Shown: positions 16,417 through 25,057 of the stretch, in pieces | Numbering within the stretch: position 1 is the stretch's first letter | Layout: every line of letters starts with the position of its first letter | DNA from: CAZOSF01 sp964582415 | Lineage (GTDB): Bacteria > Bacteroidota > Bacteroidia > Flavobacteriales > Flavobacteriaceae | DNA length: 64,000 nt | Assembly: GCA_964582415.1 (NCBI GenBank) | Contig: CAZOSF010000005.1 | Location: forward strand, 1 to 64,000 | Direction of reading: 5' to 3' | Translations under genes and position numbers: made by a program | The notes under the pieces: generated by a model | Seen by the model: the letters and a program-made list of their open reading frames with translations, nothing else | Told to the model about the DNA's origin: nothing | The model's database searches: none

Positions 16417-17073
16417 ATGGAGATGAATTTGAAATTGGCCATCGTTGATGATAATACGTTCTTGATCCACGCCATCAAGGAAAAGCTTTCATTCTTTGAA
16501 GATATCACCATCCGACACACTGCCCTGAATGGGAGTGAACTATTGACCAAATTGGAGGAGAGTCATGGCATTGACATTATTCTGATGGATATTGAGATGC
16601 CGGTTTTGGATGGCATAGAAACCACGCAAATTGTCAAACAAAAATATCCTCACATTAAGATTATCATGCTCACGGCATTCGATAACGATGAGAATATATT
16701 CAACGCAATTAAAGCGGGTGCCGATGGATATCTGTTAAAGGAAATCCACCCAAAGGAATTATATAATGGCATCAAAGAAACTATGGATGGAGGTGCCGCG
16801 ATGAATCCTTCTATAGCGATGAAAACCCTCAAACTTCTTAGAAATCCACTTTCAATTGAAAATGAAAAAGATAAGGAGGATATTTCCTTAAGTAAACGGG
16901 AGGTGGAAGTTTTAGAACAGCTGAGTTCCGGATTGAGTTATACCCAAATTGCCAATAATCTATTCTTATCACCTAGTACCATTCGGAAACATATCGAGAA
17001 TATCTACAAAAAGCTACAGGTTCACAGCAAGATCGAAGCCGTCCAAAAGGCCAAACGACACAATATAATTTAA
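16417..17073 (+). CDS. LuxR/NarL-family response regulator
   Basis: 218 residues (217-216 if a second in-frame ATG at 16423 is used). The N-terminal receiver domain has the acidic pocket DD (11-12), phospho-acceptor D58 in IILMDIEMPVLDG, the switch Thr in MLTAFD and Lys in LLKEIHP. The C-terminal LuxR-type helix-turn-helix is clear: LSKREVEVLEQLSSGLSYTQ followed by IANNLFLSPSTIRKHIENIYKKLQ. Regulators of this kind bind short palindromes as dimers. Four matching palindromes lie within 6.4 kb upstream, one before its own transcription unit. The cognate kinase is most likely the HisKA_3 protein just upstream. Confidence 0.95.
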   Translation: MEMNLKLAIVDDNTFLIHAIKEKLSFFEDITIRHTALNGSELLTKLEESHGIDIILMDIEMPVLDGIETTQIVKQKYPHIKIIMLTAFDNDENIFNAIKAGADGYLLKEIHPKELYNGIKETMDGGAAMNPSIAMKTLKLLRNPLSIENEKDKEDISLSKREVEVLEQLSSGLSYTQIANNLFLSPSTIRKHIENIYKKLQVHSKIEAVQKAKRHNII

Positions 17074-17131
17074 GTGAACCGTGAGATTATTGTCGGGTCG
17101 AGTCCCTCAACGGAGCCTGTGTCGAGCTTGT
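17074..17131. repeat. Probable repeat fragment beside an assembly gap
   Basis: The 58 bases after the response regulator stop contain gtcgag twice (gtcgagtccctc, gtcgagcttgt) and are unusually GC-rich for an intergenic stretch here. This is similar in style to the TCGA-rich dispersed repeats I know from other flavobacterial genomes, and it abuts the 100-N gap. It was cut off before its full form could be seen. Confidence 0.4.
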
Positions 17132-17231
17132 NNNNNNNNNNNNNNNNNNNNNNNNNNNNNNNNNNNNNNNNNNNNNNNNNNNNNNNNNNNNNNNNNNNNN
17201 NNNNNNNNNNNNNNNNNNNNNNNNNNNNNNN
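17132..17231. other. Assembly gap (100 N)
   Basis: Exactly 100 N. It removes the last few codons of metK and part of a probable repeat. Confidence 0.99.
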
Positions 17232-18481
17232 CCAAACGCTGCTTTTACCTTGTCCACGTAATCCAATTTTTCCCAAGTAAAGAGCTCTACCTCCAGAGTG
17301 ACGGGTTCTAATCCTGGGGATCGGAAGGTTTTTGTAACGACTTTATTTTCCCTACCCATATGACCATAGGCAGCGGTTTCAGAATAGATGGGTTGACGAA
17401 GCTTTAAACGCTCCTCGATAATGGCGGGTCGCATATCGAAAAGGGTTTCCACTTTTTCAGCAATCGCTCCATCGGAAAGTCCCACTTTAGAGGTGCCATA
17501 GGTGTTTACATAGATTCCCATGGGTTCCACCACACCAATAGCATAGCTCACCTGAACCAGTACTTCATCACATACACCGGCTGCAACTAAATTTTTTGCG
17601 ATATGCCGGGTAGCATAGGCCGCTGAACGGTCTACCTTACTTGGATCCTTTCCGCTGAATGCACCCCCACCATGGGCTCCTTTTCCACCATAGGTGTCAA
17701 CGATGATTTTTCTTCCCGTGAGACCGGTATCTCCGTGGGGTCCACCAATCACAAACTTTCCGGTGGGGTTGATATGGTATTTTATGTTGTCGCTGAACAG
17801 CTTTTGGATTTCAGGCTTAAGTTGGGCCTTTACCCTTGGAATCAAAATGTTTTTGATATCGTCTTGAATTTTCTCCAACATGCGTTTTTCATCTGCGTCG
17901 AAATCGTCATGTTGGGTGGAGACTACAATGGCATCGATTCGGGAAGGCTGGTTATTGTCATCGTATTCAATAGTCACCTGTGCTTTGGAATCGGGACGTA
18001 GATAGGGCATGGTATCACCTTCTCGGCGAAGTGCCGCCAATTCTCTCAAGATTCTATGAGAAAGATCCAATGCCAAGGGCATATAGTTTTCTGTCTCTTT
18101 AGTGGCATATCCAAACATCATTCCTTGGTCCCCGGCTCCTTGTTCTTCCTTGCTGCCTCGGTCAACACCACGATTGATATCCTCACTCTGTTCATGAATG
18201 GCAGAGAGTATTCCACAAGAATCCCCATCGAATTGATACTCGCCCTTAGTGTATCCGATATTTCGAATCACCTCACGGGTAATCTTTTGAACATCCAAAT
18301 AGATATTGGATTTTACTTCTCCTGCCAAAATCACCTGCCCAGTGGTAACCAGGGTCTCACAAGCTACCTTGGAATTGGGGTCGTATGCTAAAAAATAATC
18401 GATAAGTGCATCACTGATCTGATCCGCAACTTTGTCTGGGTGTCCTTCCGAAACGCTTTCAGAAGTAAATAAATAAGCCAT
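17232..18481 (-). CDS. metK: S-adenosylmethionine synthetase (3' end lost in gap)
   Basis: About 416 residues are visible, from MAYLFTSESVSEGHPDKVAD to LDYVDKVKAAF at the gap edge, so only about 2-5 C-terminal residues are missing. The frame can be read on through the N run, but the apparent extension beyond it is not MetK. Motifs: GHPDKVADQ (ATP), GAGDQGMMFGYA, and GGGAFSGKDPSKVDRSAAY (P-loop-like, phosphate binding). It makes SAM from methionine and ATP. A SAM-II-like riboswitch lies 52 bases upstream, so the product represses the gene. It points the opposite way from the two-component genes. Confidence 0.97.
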
Positions 18482-18533
18482 AGAAATGTATCTTTTAGGG
18501 AAGGATTTGGGCTGAAGCTAGGAAGGAAGTACA

Positions 18534-18585
18534 CACTGCCTTTAGCATTTTTTTCTGAGGTTGCAATCAGTCAAATCTTTCCTCC
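18534..18585 (-). promoter_or_regulatory. SAM-II riboswitch upstream of metK
   Basis: Read on the minus strand, GAGG (18582-18585 region) pairs with CCTC to close the first stem. The loop sequence GATTTGACTGATTGCAA matches the SAM-II core GAUUUaaCcGuAUUGCAA almost base for base. It is followed by the A-rich strand and AATGCTAAAGGCAGT, where CAGT pairs back with ACTG to form the pseudoknot. The layout fits the SAM-II (metA-motif) fold. The match is from memory of the published SAM-II core, not a covariance search. A perfect -7 element sits 13 nt upstream. Confidence 0.82.
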
Positions 18586-18598
18586 AATAATATGAAGG

Positions 18599-18606
18599 CA
18601 AATGTA
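18599..18606 (-). promoter_or_regulatory. -7 element of the metK promoter
   Basis: On the minus strand the sequence is TACATTTG, a perfect TAnnTTTG. The predicted start (about 18594) would put the SAM-II aptamer at the very 5' end of the transcript. No TTG at -33 was found. Confidence 0.55.
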
Positions 18607-18634
18607 CGATTTCCGTAACATTTAAAAAAAGGTT

Positions 18635-19183
18635 TTAGTATTTATGTAACAGAGCTCTTTGCCTCGTCACTACTGGGTAGGAGACCACTTCAGTCCCTTC
18701 TTCATTTTCTTTGGTTTCCAATGCCTTCTCCCGGCTCGCCACGGTTATTTCAAAAAGTAGCTGGTCCTTATCAAAAGTGATAAAGGTCGTCAATAAATTT
18801 CCTGAAACCTCAAATAGACTGTATAAGCGATTTTCAAAGACCTTGGCCTCTAATAAAATACCGTTATTTTCATCGATAACATAGTCCCCAAGATTTTCAT
18901 TTTTAACTACCAAATGATACTTTCGCTCTTGGCGTTTTTCTCCCTCTCCGTAAACAATCACATAGCGATATTTACCAACCGTATCTGTGGGTTGTAACCA
19001 AAGTTCCATTGGAATTTCCCGAATTCCCACAGGGGTATCTATTTCTAAAAGCCCTTTGTAATTGCCAAAGTAATCTTTCGGAAAAGAAAGTTCACTCTTA
19101 CTTTGTGCTGAAAGTAGGAAAGCGCATAAAAATGTCAGCACATAGATTCCGTTTCGAAGGATTGTTAGTACCATAAAGCCCAT
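18635..19183 (-). CDS. Exported hypothetical protein
   Basis: 182 residues with an N-terminal signal peptide (about 1-27, ending LLSAQS), then a region with alternating hydrophobic and polar residues typical of beta strands (GNYKGLLEIDTP, KYRYVIVYGEGEKRQERKYHLVV, GNLLTTFITFDKDQLLFEI). The start could be the ATG at 19183 or the in-frame one at 19174; both leave a signal peptide. I do not recognise the family. It lies between metK and the ilv leader, with no sign of co-regulation. Confidence 0.75.
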   Translation of the reverse strand: MGFMVLTILRNGIYVLTFLCAFLLSAQSKSELSFPKDYFGNYKGLLEIDTPVGIREIPMELWLQPTDTVGKYRYVIVYGEGEKRQERKYHLVVKNENLGDYVIDENNGILLEAKVFENRLYSLFEVSGNLLTTFITFDKDQLLFEITVASREKALETKENEEGTEVVSYPVVTRQRALLHKY

Positions 19184-19294
19184 AGTATTTTGTTATAAGT
19201 TAGGCCATTTTATTCAATTCCTAAGTCCCAATAAAATAAATGTCAACCTACAGTTGGAATTGTAAATTTATTTTTCAAAAATTTGTCACTCAAG

Positions 19295-19345
19295 ATGCGA
19301 AACCAGAGTATCAATACCATTAGCACCATTATCGTCATTACCTGA
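19295..19345 (+). CDS. ilvL: Ile/Thr-rich leader peptide of the ilv operon
   Basis: A 16-codon open frame, MRNQSINTISTIIVIT, with five Ile, three Thr and one Val codon in its last 11 positions, directly upstream of a terminator and the ilvDBNCA genes. This is the expected composition for ribosome-mediated attenuation by branched-chain amino acids and their precursor threonine. The leader codons at 19313-19320 (aataccat) can pair perfectly with 19355-19362 (atggtatt), the region that otherwise forms the antiterminator. Not related by sequence to enterobacterial IlvL; the name is by function only. Confidence 0.85.
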   Translation: MRNQSINTISTIIVIT

Positions 19346-19415
19346 CGAAATGGGATGGTATTCTGTTAATTTAAACGATAACTGAAAGCCTTCCCTTACA
19401 CGGAAGGCTTTTTTT
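19313..19415 (+). terminator. ilv attenuator (mutually exclusive hairpins)
   Basis: Segment 1 (19313-19320, aataccat, inside the leader peptide) pairs with segment 2 (19355-19362, atggtatt). Segment 2 region GGGATGG (19352-19358) can instead pair with CCTTCCC (19389-19395), the 5' arm of the terminator. The terminator is AAAGCCTTCC/GGAAGGCTTT (19385-19411) followed by a T run. Stalling on Ile/Thr codons would block segment 1, free segment 2 and prevent termination. The remaining ~175 bases up to ilvD are AT-rich with no feature I recognise; the 110 bases before the leader contain only weak promoter-like matches. Confidence 0.85.
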
Positions 19416-19592
19416 ATTGCCTATTTCCAAAAGAATGAATATCGTAAAATATTTAATATAAAATACTGAAAAACAAATAATTAATAGTTAAAATAGGTAA
19501 TTGGGTTTGTGCGAAGTGTAGGAATCGGGAAATCATTGCAGAGCGATTATAATACTTTCGAAACACCAATAAAATGGGGATTTATTAAATAG

Positions 19593-21272
19593 ATGAAGGA
19601 ATTAAATAAATACAGTAAAACAGTAACCCAAGATCCGACGCAACCAGCGGCCCAAGCCATGCTGCATGCGATTGGGCTAACGAGGGAAGATTTTTATAAA
19701 CCTTTTGTGGGGATTGCCAGTACAGGATACGAAGGGAATCCTTGTAATATGCACCTGAATGACTTAGCCAAATTGGCCAAAGAGGGTACGAAAGCGTCCG
19801 ATGTGGTAGGATTGATTTTCAATACCATTGGCGTGAGCGATGGCATTTCCATGGGAACTCCTGGAATGCGTTATTCACTTCCCTCTCGTGATATCATTGC
19901 CGATTCGATGGAAACCGTGGTACAAGCCATGAGTTACGACGGACTTATAACCGTAGTTGGATGTGATAAGAATATGCCGGGGGCATTGATGGCGATGATC
20001 CGTTTGAACCGCCCTTCTATTCTTGTTTATGGAGGCACCATCGATTCAGGCTGTCATAATGGAAAAAAATTGGATGTGGTCTCTGCCTTCGAAGCTTGGG
20101 GGAGTAAAGTAGCGGGAACCATGACGGAGACCGAATATCAACACGTGGTAGAAAAAGCCTGTCCTGGAGCCGGTGCCTGTGGGGGCATGTACACGGCCAA
20201 TACCATGGCTTCGGCTATCGAAGCGTTGGGAATGGCGTTACCCTATAATTCCTCCAATCCTGCCACTGGGGAGAAGAAAAAAATGGAAGCCGTTGAGGCA
20301 GGGAAAGCCATCCGGGTTTTGTTGGAAAAAGACATCAAGCCTTCCGATATCGTAACGCGTAAGTCGCTCGAAAATGCAGTTCGATTGGTGACCATTTTAG
20401 GAGGTTCTACCAATGCGGTCCTTCATTTCTTAGCCATTGCAAGAGCGGCGCAAATCGATTTTACACTTCAGGACTTCCAGAAGATAAGTGATAGCACTCC
20501 TTTTATCGCCGATTTAAAACCCAGCGGAAAATATCTGATGGAAGATGTTCATGCTGTGGGTGGAATTCCGGCCGTTTTGAAGTATTTATTGAAAAAAGGC
20601 CTTCTCCATGGAGATTGCCTTACGGTAACTGGGAAGACCTTGGCTGAAAATTTATTGGATGCTGAAGATCTTGCCGAAGGACAGGATGTGATTCTTCCTT
20701 TAGAAGAACCGATTAAACCCACTGGTCATCTTCAGATGCTTTACGGGAATTTGGCACCCGAGGGCAGTGTGGCAAAAATCACCGGAAAGGAAGGACTCCG
20801 TTTCTCCGGTACGGCAAAGGTATTCGACAGCGAGTACGCTGCCAATGATGGTATTCGAGATGGGGAAGTTCAGAAAGGAGATGTGGTGGTGATTCGCTAT
20901 GAAGGTCCAAAAGGAGGTCCGGGTATGCCCGAGATGTTAAAACCTACTGCAGCTATCATCGGTGCAGGATTGGGAAAAGAGGTTGCCTTGATAACCGATG
21001 GGCGATTTTCGGGAGGAACCCATGGCTTTGTAGTGGGACACATCACTCCCGAGGCCCAAGAAGGAGGAGCTATTGCTTTGGTAGAAAATGGGGATACCAT
21101 CACTATCGATGCAGAGACGAAAACCATCACACTGGTGGTCTCAGAGGAAGAATTAAAGGAACGAAAGAAAAATTGGGTAGCACCGCCTTTGAAATTCAAT
21201 AGGGGGGTGCTCTATAAATATGCCAATACGGTTTCCTCGGCCTCCAAAGGCTGTGTTACCGATGAATTCTAA
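19593..21272 (+). CDS. ilvD: Dihydroxy-acid dehydratase
   Basis: 559 residues, full length. It removes water from 2,3-dihydroxy-isovalerate or -methylvalerate in Val/Ile synthesis (and the Leu precursor path). Motifs: CNMHLNDLA, GCDKNMPGALMA and the iron-sulfur region PGAGACGGMYTANTMASA, then the C-terminal swivelling domain with YEGPKGGPGMPEM and TDGRFSGGTHGFVVGH. The Cys residues of the cluster are all present. It is the first gene of a five-gene operon transcribed past the leader-peptide attenuator. ilvB begins 8 bases after its stop. Confidence 0.98.
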   Translation: MKELNKYSKTVTQDPTQPAAQAMLHAIGLTREDFYKPFVGIASTGYEGNPCNMHLNDLAKLAKEGTKASDVVGLIFNTIGVSDGISMGTPGMRYSLPSRDIIADSMETVVQAMSYDGLITVVGCDKNMPGALMAMIRLNRPSILVYGGTIDSGCHNGKKLDVVSAFEAWGSKVAGTMTETEYQHVVEKACPGAGACGGMYTANTMASAIEALGMALPYNSSNPATGEKKKMEAVEAGKAIRVLLEKDIKPSDIVTRKSLENAVRLVTILGGSTNAVLHFLAIARAAQIDFTLQDFQKISDSTPFIADLKPSGKYLMEDVHAVGGIPAVLKYLLKKGLLHGDCLTVTGKTLAENLLDAEDLAEGQDVILPLEEPIKPTGHLQMLYGNLAPEGSVAKITGKEGLRFSGTAKVFDSEYAANDGIRDGEVQKGDVVVIRYEGPKGGPGMPEMLKPTAAIIGAGLGKEVALITDGRFSGGTHGFVVGHITPEAQEGGAIALVENGDTITIDAETKTITLVVSEEELKERKKNWVAPPLKFNRGVLYKYANTVSSASKGCVTDEF

Positions 21273-21280
21273 AAGAACGT

Positions 21281-23014
21281 ATGGAAGCACAAACAATGCA
21301 AAAAAAATCGGAACCCAATACCCAAACCGAGCGCCTTACGGGTAGCGAGGCTGTGGTTCGCTGCCTATTGGCAGAAGGGGTAGATGTAATTTATGGGTAT
21401 CCCGGAGGAGCTATCATGCCGGTCTATGATGAGTTATACAAGTATCAGGACAAATTACACCATGTCTTAACCCGACATGAACAAGGTGCAACGCATGCCG
21501 CCCAAGGATATGCGCGAATTTCGGGTAAAGTAGGGGTGGCTGTGGCCACATCAGGTCCTGGAGCCACTAATCTTATAACCGGAATAGCCGATGCACAAAT
21601 CGACTCCACACCTATTGTATGTATCACTGGGCAAGTAGGTTCCCATCTGTTGGGAAGCGATGCTTTTCAGGAAACCGATATCGTGGGCATTTCGACGCCA
21701 GTAACTAAATGGAATCATCAAATCACCCGAGCTTCCGAAATTCCTGAGGTCTTCGCTAAAGCCTTTTATATTGCAAAAAGTGGACGTCCAGGGCCGGTAC
21801 TTATAGATATCACTAAAGATGCTCAATTTGAAGAGTTTGATTTTAAATATGAGAAGTGTGAAGCCATTCGCAGTTACAAACCTGCGCCGCCCGTTGACGT
21901 CTTGAAAATTGAAGCGGCTGCAAAGCTAATTAATGAAGCCAAAAAACCCTTGATCGTTTGGGGGCAGGGCATTATCCTTGGCGAAGCAGAAGAAGAATTA
22001 AAGGCGGTAATAGAAAAAGCAGGTATTCCAGCGGCTTGGACCATTCTCGGAGCTTCAGCGATAAAATCTACCCATCCGTTGAATGTGGGCATGGTAGGGA
22101 TGCATGGGAATTATGCACCCAACAAACTTACCAATGAATGTGATGTACTGATTGCCATCGGAATGCGTTTCGATGACAGGGTAACCGGTAACTTGGCTAC
22201 TTATGCCAAACAAGCGAAAGTCATTCATTTCGAAATAGACCCTGCCGAAGTAGATAAAAATGTAAAAACCGATTTGGCCGTATTGGGGGATGCGAAAGAA
22301 AGCTTGTCCAAACTACTTCCGTTACTGGAGGAGAAAACACACGATACATGGCTGTTGGAATTCCGTAAGCTCTACGAGGTGGAATATGAAGCGGTGATTA
22401 AAAATGATTTACACCCCACCAAAGAGGGTTTGACCATGGGGGAAGTGATCCGTGAAATCAATATACATTCAAAAGGTGATGCTGCCATCGTATCGGATGT
22501 GGGCCAACACCAAATGATTGCCTGCAGGTATGCTGAGTTCAATAAGACAAAAAGCAACATCACTTCGGGTGGATTGGGAACCATGGGCTTCGCCCTTCCT
22601 GCGGCGATTGGAGCGAAAATGGCCGCGATCGATAGGGAGGTTATTGCCATTATAGGCGACGGAGGCTATCAAATGACCATTCAAGAGCTGGGCACCATTT
22701 TTCAGACCCGTGTGCCTGTGAAAATTGTGGTATTGAACAACAACTTCTTGGGTATGGTACGTCAGTGGCAACAGTTGTTTTTCGACAAGCGCTATGCGTC
22801 TACCGAACTGACCAACCCCGACTTTGTGCAAATCGCGAAAGGATATGCCATTGAGGCGAATCGAGTTACCCAGCGTAAGGATTTGGAAGGTGCCATCAAA
22901 GAAATGATGCACCACCAAGGCCCTTATTTCTTGGAGGTAGTGGTAGAGAAAGAAGATAATGTATTCCCGATGATACCCACAGGGGCGTCGGTATCGGAAA
23001 TTAGATTGAGTTAA
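21281..23014 (+). CDS. ilvB: Acetolactate synthase, large (catalytic) subunit
   Basis: 577 residues. Three-domain ThDP enzyme: the N-terminal PYR domain contains the catalytic Glu in TRHEQGATHAAQGYAR, the middle FAD-binding domain is at about 195-340, and the C-terminal PP domain has the ThDP-magnesium motif GDGGYQMTIQELGTI...NNN. It condenses pyruvate with pyruvate or 2-oxobutyrate, the first shared step in Val/Leu and Ile synthesis. The regulatory subunit gene ilvN follows after 2 bases. There are two candidate starts (21281 and in-frame ATG at 21296); the first was kept, as it has normal spacing to ilvD. Confidence 0.98.
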   Translation: MEAQTMQKKSEPNTQTERLTGSEAVVRCLLAEGVDVIYGYPGGAIMPVYDELYKYQDKLHHVLTRHEQGATHAAQGYARISGKVGVAVATSGPGATNLITGIADAQIDSTPIVCITGQVGSHLLGSDAFQETDIVGISTPVTKWNHQITRASEIPEVFAKAFYIAKSGRPGPVLIDITKDAQFEEFDFKYEKCEAIRSYKPAPPVDVLKIEAAAKLINEAKKPLIVWGQGIILGEAEEELKAVIEKAGIPAAWTILGASAIKSTHPLNVGMVGMHGNYAPNKLTNECDVLIAIGMRFDDRVTGNLATYAKQAKVIHFEIDPAEVDKNVKTDLAVLGDAKESLSKLLPLLEEKTHDTWLLEFRKLYEVEYEAVIKNDLHPTKEGLTMGEVIREINIHSKGDAAIVSDVGQHQMIACRYAEFNKTKSNITSGGLGTMGFALPAAIGAKMAAIDREVIAIIGDGGYQMTIQELGTIFQTRVPVKIVVLNNNFLGMVRQWQQLFFDKRYASTELTNPDFVQIAKGYAIEANRVTQRKDLEGAIKEMMHHQGPYFLEVVVEKEDNVFPMIPTGASVSEIRLS

Positions 23015-23016
23015 AT

Positions 23017-23556
23017 ATGGAAACAGAGAAAAAATTATTTACGGTATCGATATACACCGAAAATAACATCGGTTTGCTGAACCGTATTTCGGCCATTTTT
23101 CAACGGCGTCATATCAACATCGAAAGCATTAGCAGTTCGGTTTCTGAAATCGACCATGTTTCGAGATGGACGGTAGTGATCATCGTTACTGAAGAACAGA
23201 TCAGAAAAATCATTGGTCAGATAGAAAAACAAATCGAAGTGATCAAGGCTTTTTATCATACCGATGAAGAAATCATTTACCAAGAATCCTGTTTGTTCAA
23301 AATCAAAAGCGACTTGCTATTTGAGGAACGTCAGATTCAGAATATTATCAAGGATAGCAATTCCCGCATCGTTACTGTAAACCGTGAATTTTTTGTTCTG
23401 GAAAAATCGGGAAGACGCAGCGAAGTGGATTTGCTGTACAGAGAATTAAAACCCTTTGGAATCATGCAATTTGTGCGTTCCGGACGGATTGCAGTAACCA
23501 AAGACGAAATGAAAATCACCAACATGCTGGAAGCATTTGCCAGCGCTGAAATTTGA
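23017..23556 (+). CDS. ilvN: Acetolactate synthase, small (regulatory) subunit
   Basis: 179 residues. An N-terminal ACT domain (about 7-80) begins FTVSIYTENNIGLLNRISAI and includes the RRHINIESI motif that binds valine in characterised small subunits. The C-terminal domain (about 90-165) is present, so it is the full-length two-domain form. It should confer feedback inhibition on IlvB by valine. Spacing of 2 bases from ilvB and 3 bases to ilvC indicates one operon. Confidence 0.97.
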   Translation: METEKKLFTVSIYTENNIGLLNRISAIFQRRHINIESISSSVSEIDHVSRWTVVIIVTEEQIRKIIGQIEKQIEVIKAFYHTDEEIIYQESCLFKIKSDLLFEERQIQNIIKDSNSRIVTVNREFFVLEKSGRRSEVDLLYRELKPFGIMQFVRSGRIAVTKDEMKITNMLEAFASAEI

Positions 23557-23559
23557 ATT

Positions 23560-25053
23560 ATGGAAAATTATTTTAATACACTTAGTTTACGTGAGCAGTT
23601 GGCTCAATTGGGGAAATGCCGCTTTATGGAGGCTTCGGAATTTGAAAAAGGCGTCCAACCTTTGGAAGGTAAAAAAATTGTCATTCTGGGATGTGGGGCC
23701 CAAGGTTTGAATCAAGGGCTGAATATGAGAGACTCCGGACTGGATGTATCGTATGCTTTACGTCAAGAAGCCATCGACCAACAAAGAGCTTCCTATCATA
23801 ATGCTACCTCGCATGGTTTCAGGGTGGGAACCTTCGAACAGCTTATTCCAACAGCCGATGTGGTGTGTAACCTGACTCCAGACAAACAACATACCCCTGT
23901 AATTAACAAGGTAGTACCGTTGATGAAAGAAGGGGCTACCTTATCCTATTCCCATGGATTTAATATTGTGGAAGAGGGTATGAAAATACGTGAAGATATT
24001 ACCGTGATAATGGTGGCGCCAAAGTGCCCGGGATCGGAAGTTCGCGAAGAATATAAGCGAGGTTTTGGGGTTCCTACCCTTATTGCTGTTCACCCTCAAA
24101 ACGACCCAGAAGGTCTGGGCTTGGAGCAAGCGAAGGCCTATGCTTTTGCTACAGGGGGACATCGGGCTGGAGTATTGGAATCCTCCTTTGTTGCTGAGGT
24201 TAAGAGTGATTTGATGGGAGAGCAGACCATTCTCTGCGGCGTGCTTCAAACGGGATCGATTCTTTGTTTTGATAAAATGGTCGAGCAAGGTGTGGAAGCT
24301 TCCTATGCATCAAAATTGATTCAATATGGTTGGGAAACCCTTACCGAGGCCTTGAAACATGGTGGTATCACCAATATGATGGACCGACTCTCCAATCCTG
24401 CAAAGCTTCGTGCTTACGAACTGTCCGAAACCCTAAAGGAACTATTGGCACCCCTTTTCCAAAAGCATATGGATGCTATTATGAGTGGGGCCTTCTCTAA
24501 AGGAATGATGGAAGATTGGGCGAACGACGATGCCGACTTGCTTCGTTGGAGGGCGGCAACCGCAGAGACCGCTTTTGAAAAAACCGAGGCTACAGCCGAA
24601 CATATCTCCGAACAAGAGTATTTCGATAATGGGGTGTTGATGGCAGCTTTCGTGAAGGCTGGAGTGGAACTGGCGTTCGAAACAATGGTTTCCTCTGGGA
24701 TAATCGAGGAATCGGCCTACTACGAATCCCTTCACGAATTACCATTGATTGCCAATACCATTGCCCGTAAGAAATTATATGAAATGAATCGAATTATTTC
24801 GGACACCGCCGAATATGGATGTTACCTTTTCGATCATTCAGCAAAACCGCTATTAAAAGATTTTATGAAAACCATTCAGCCCACCGATATTGGCAGGGCC
24901 CTTCCCAATAAGGGGGTAGATAATGTGGATTTGATTCAAGTTAATGAAGCCATTGAAGGCCATCCTATTGAAAATGTGGGTAAGGTGTTGCGAAAAGCCA
25001 TGACGGCCATGAAATCTATCAATTCAGAAAAACCAGAATTAGCGGAAGCATAA
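23560..25053 (+). CDS. ilvC: Ketol-acid reductoisomerase, long (class II) form
   Basis: 497 residues, the long class II form with a duplicated C-terminal domain, as in E. coli and plants, rather than the ~330-residue class I. N-terminal Rossmann motif GCGAQGLNQGLNMRDSGL (about 39-56). Catalytic region GFNIVEEGMKI, MVAPKCPGSEVREEYKRG. It converts acetolactate or acetohydroxybutyrate to the dihydroxy acid, using NADPH and magnesium. It sits between ilvN and ilvA. Confidence 0.97.
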   Translation: MENYFNTLSLREQLAQLGKCRFMEASEFEKGVQPLEGKKIVILGCGAQGLNQGLNMRDSGLDVSYALRQEAIDQQRASYHNATSHGFRVGTFEQLIPTADVVCNLTPDKQHTPVINKVVPLMKEGATLSYSHGFNIVEEGMKIREDITVIMVAPKCPGSEVREEYKRGFGVPTLIAVHPQNDPEGLGLEQAKAYAFATGGHRAGVLESSFVAEVKSDLMGEQTILCGVLQTGSILCFDKMVEQGVEASYASKLIQYGWETLTEALKHGGITNMMDRLSNPAKLRAYELSETLKELLAPLFQKHMDAIMSGAFSKGMMEDWANDDADLLRWRAATAETAFEKTEATAEHISEQEYFDNGVLMAAFVKAGVELAFETMVSSGIIEESAYYESLHELPLIANTIARKKLYEMNRIISDTAEYGCYLFDHSAKPLLKDFMKTIQPTDIGRALPNKGVDNVDLIQVNEAIEGHPIENVGKVLRKAMTAMKSINSEKPELAEA

Positions 25054-25057
25054 CCAA

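Noticed and set aside
17087..17131. Extra C-terminal residues of MetK beyond the N run
   Set aside because: The frame passes through N and reads a non-homologous tail; the conserved MetK C-terminus is reached right at the gap edge.
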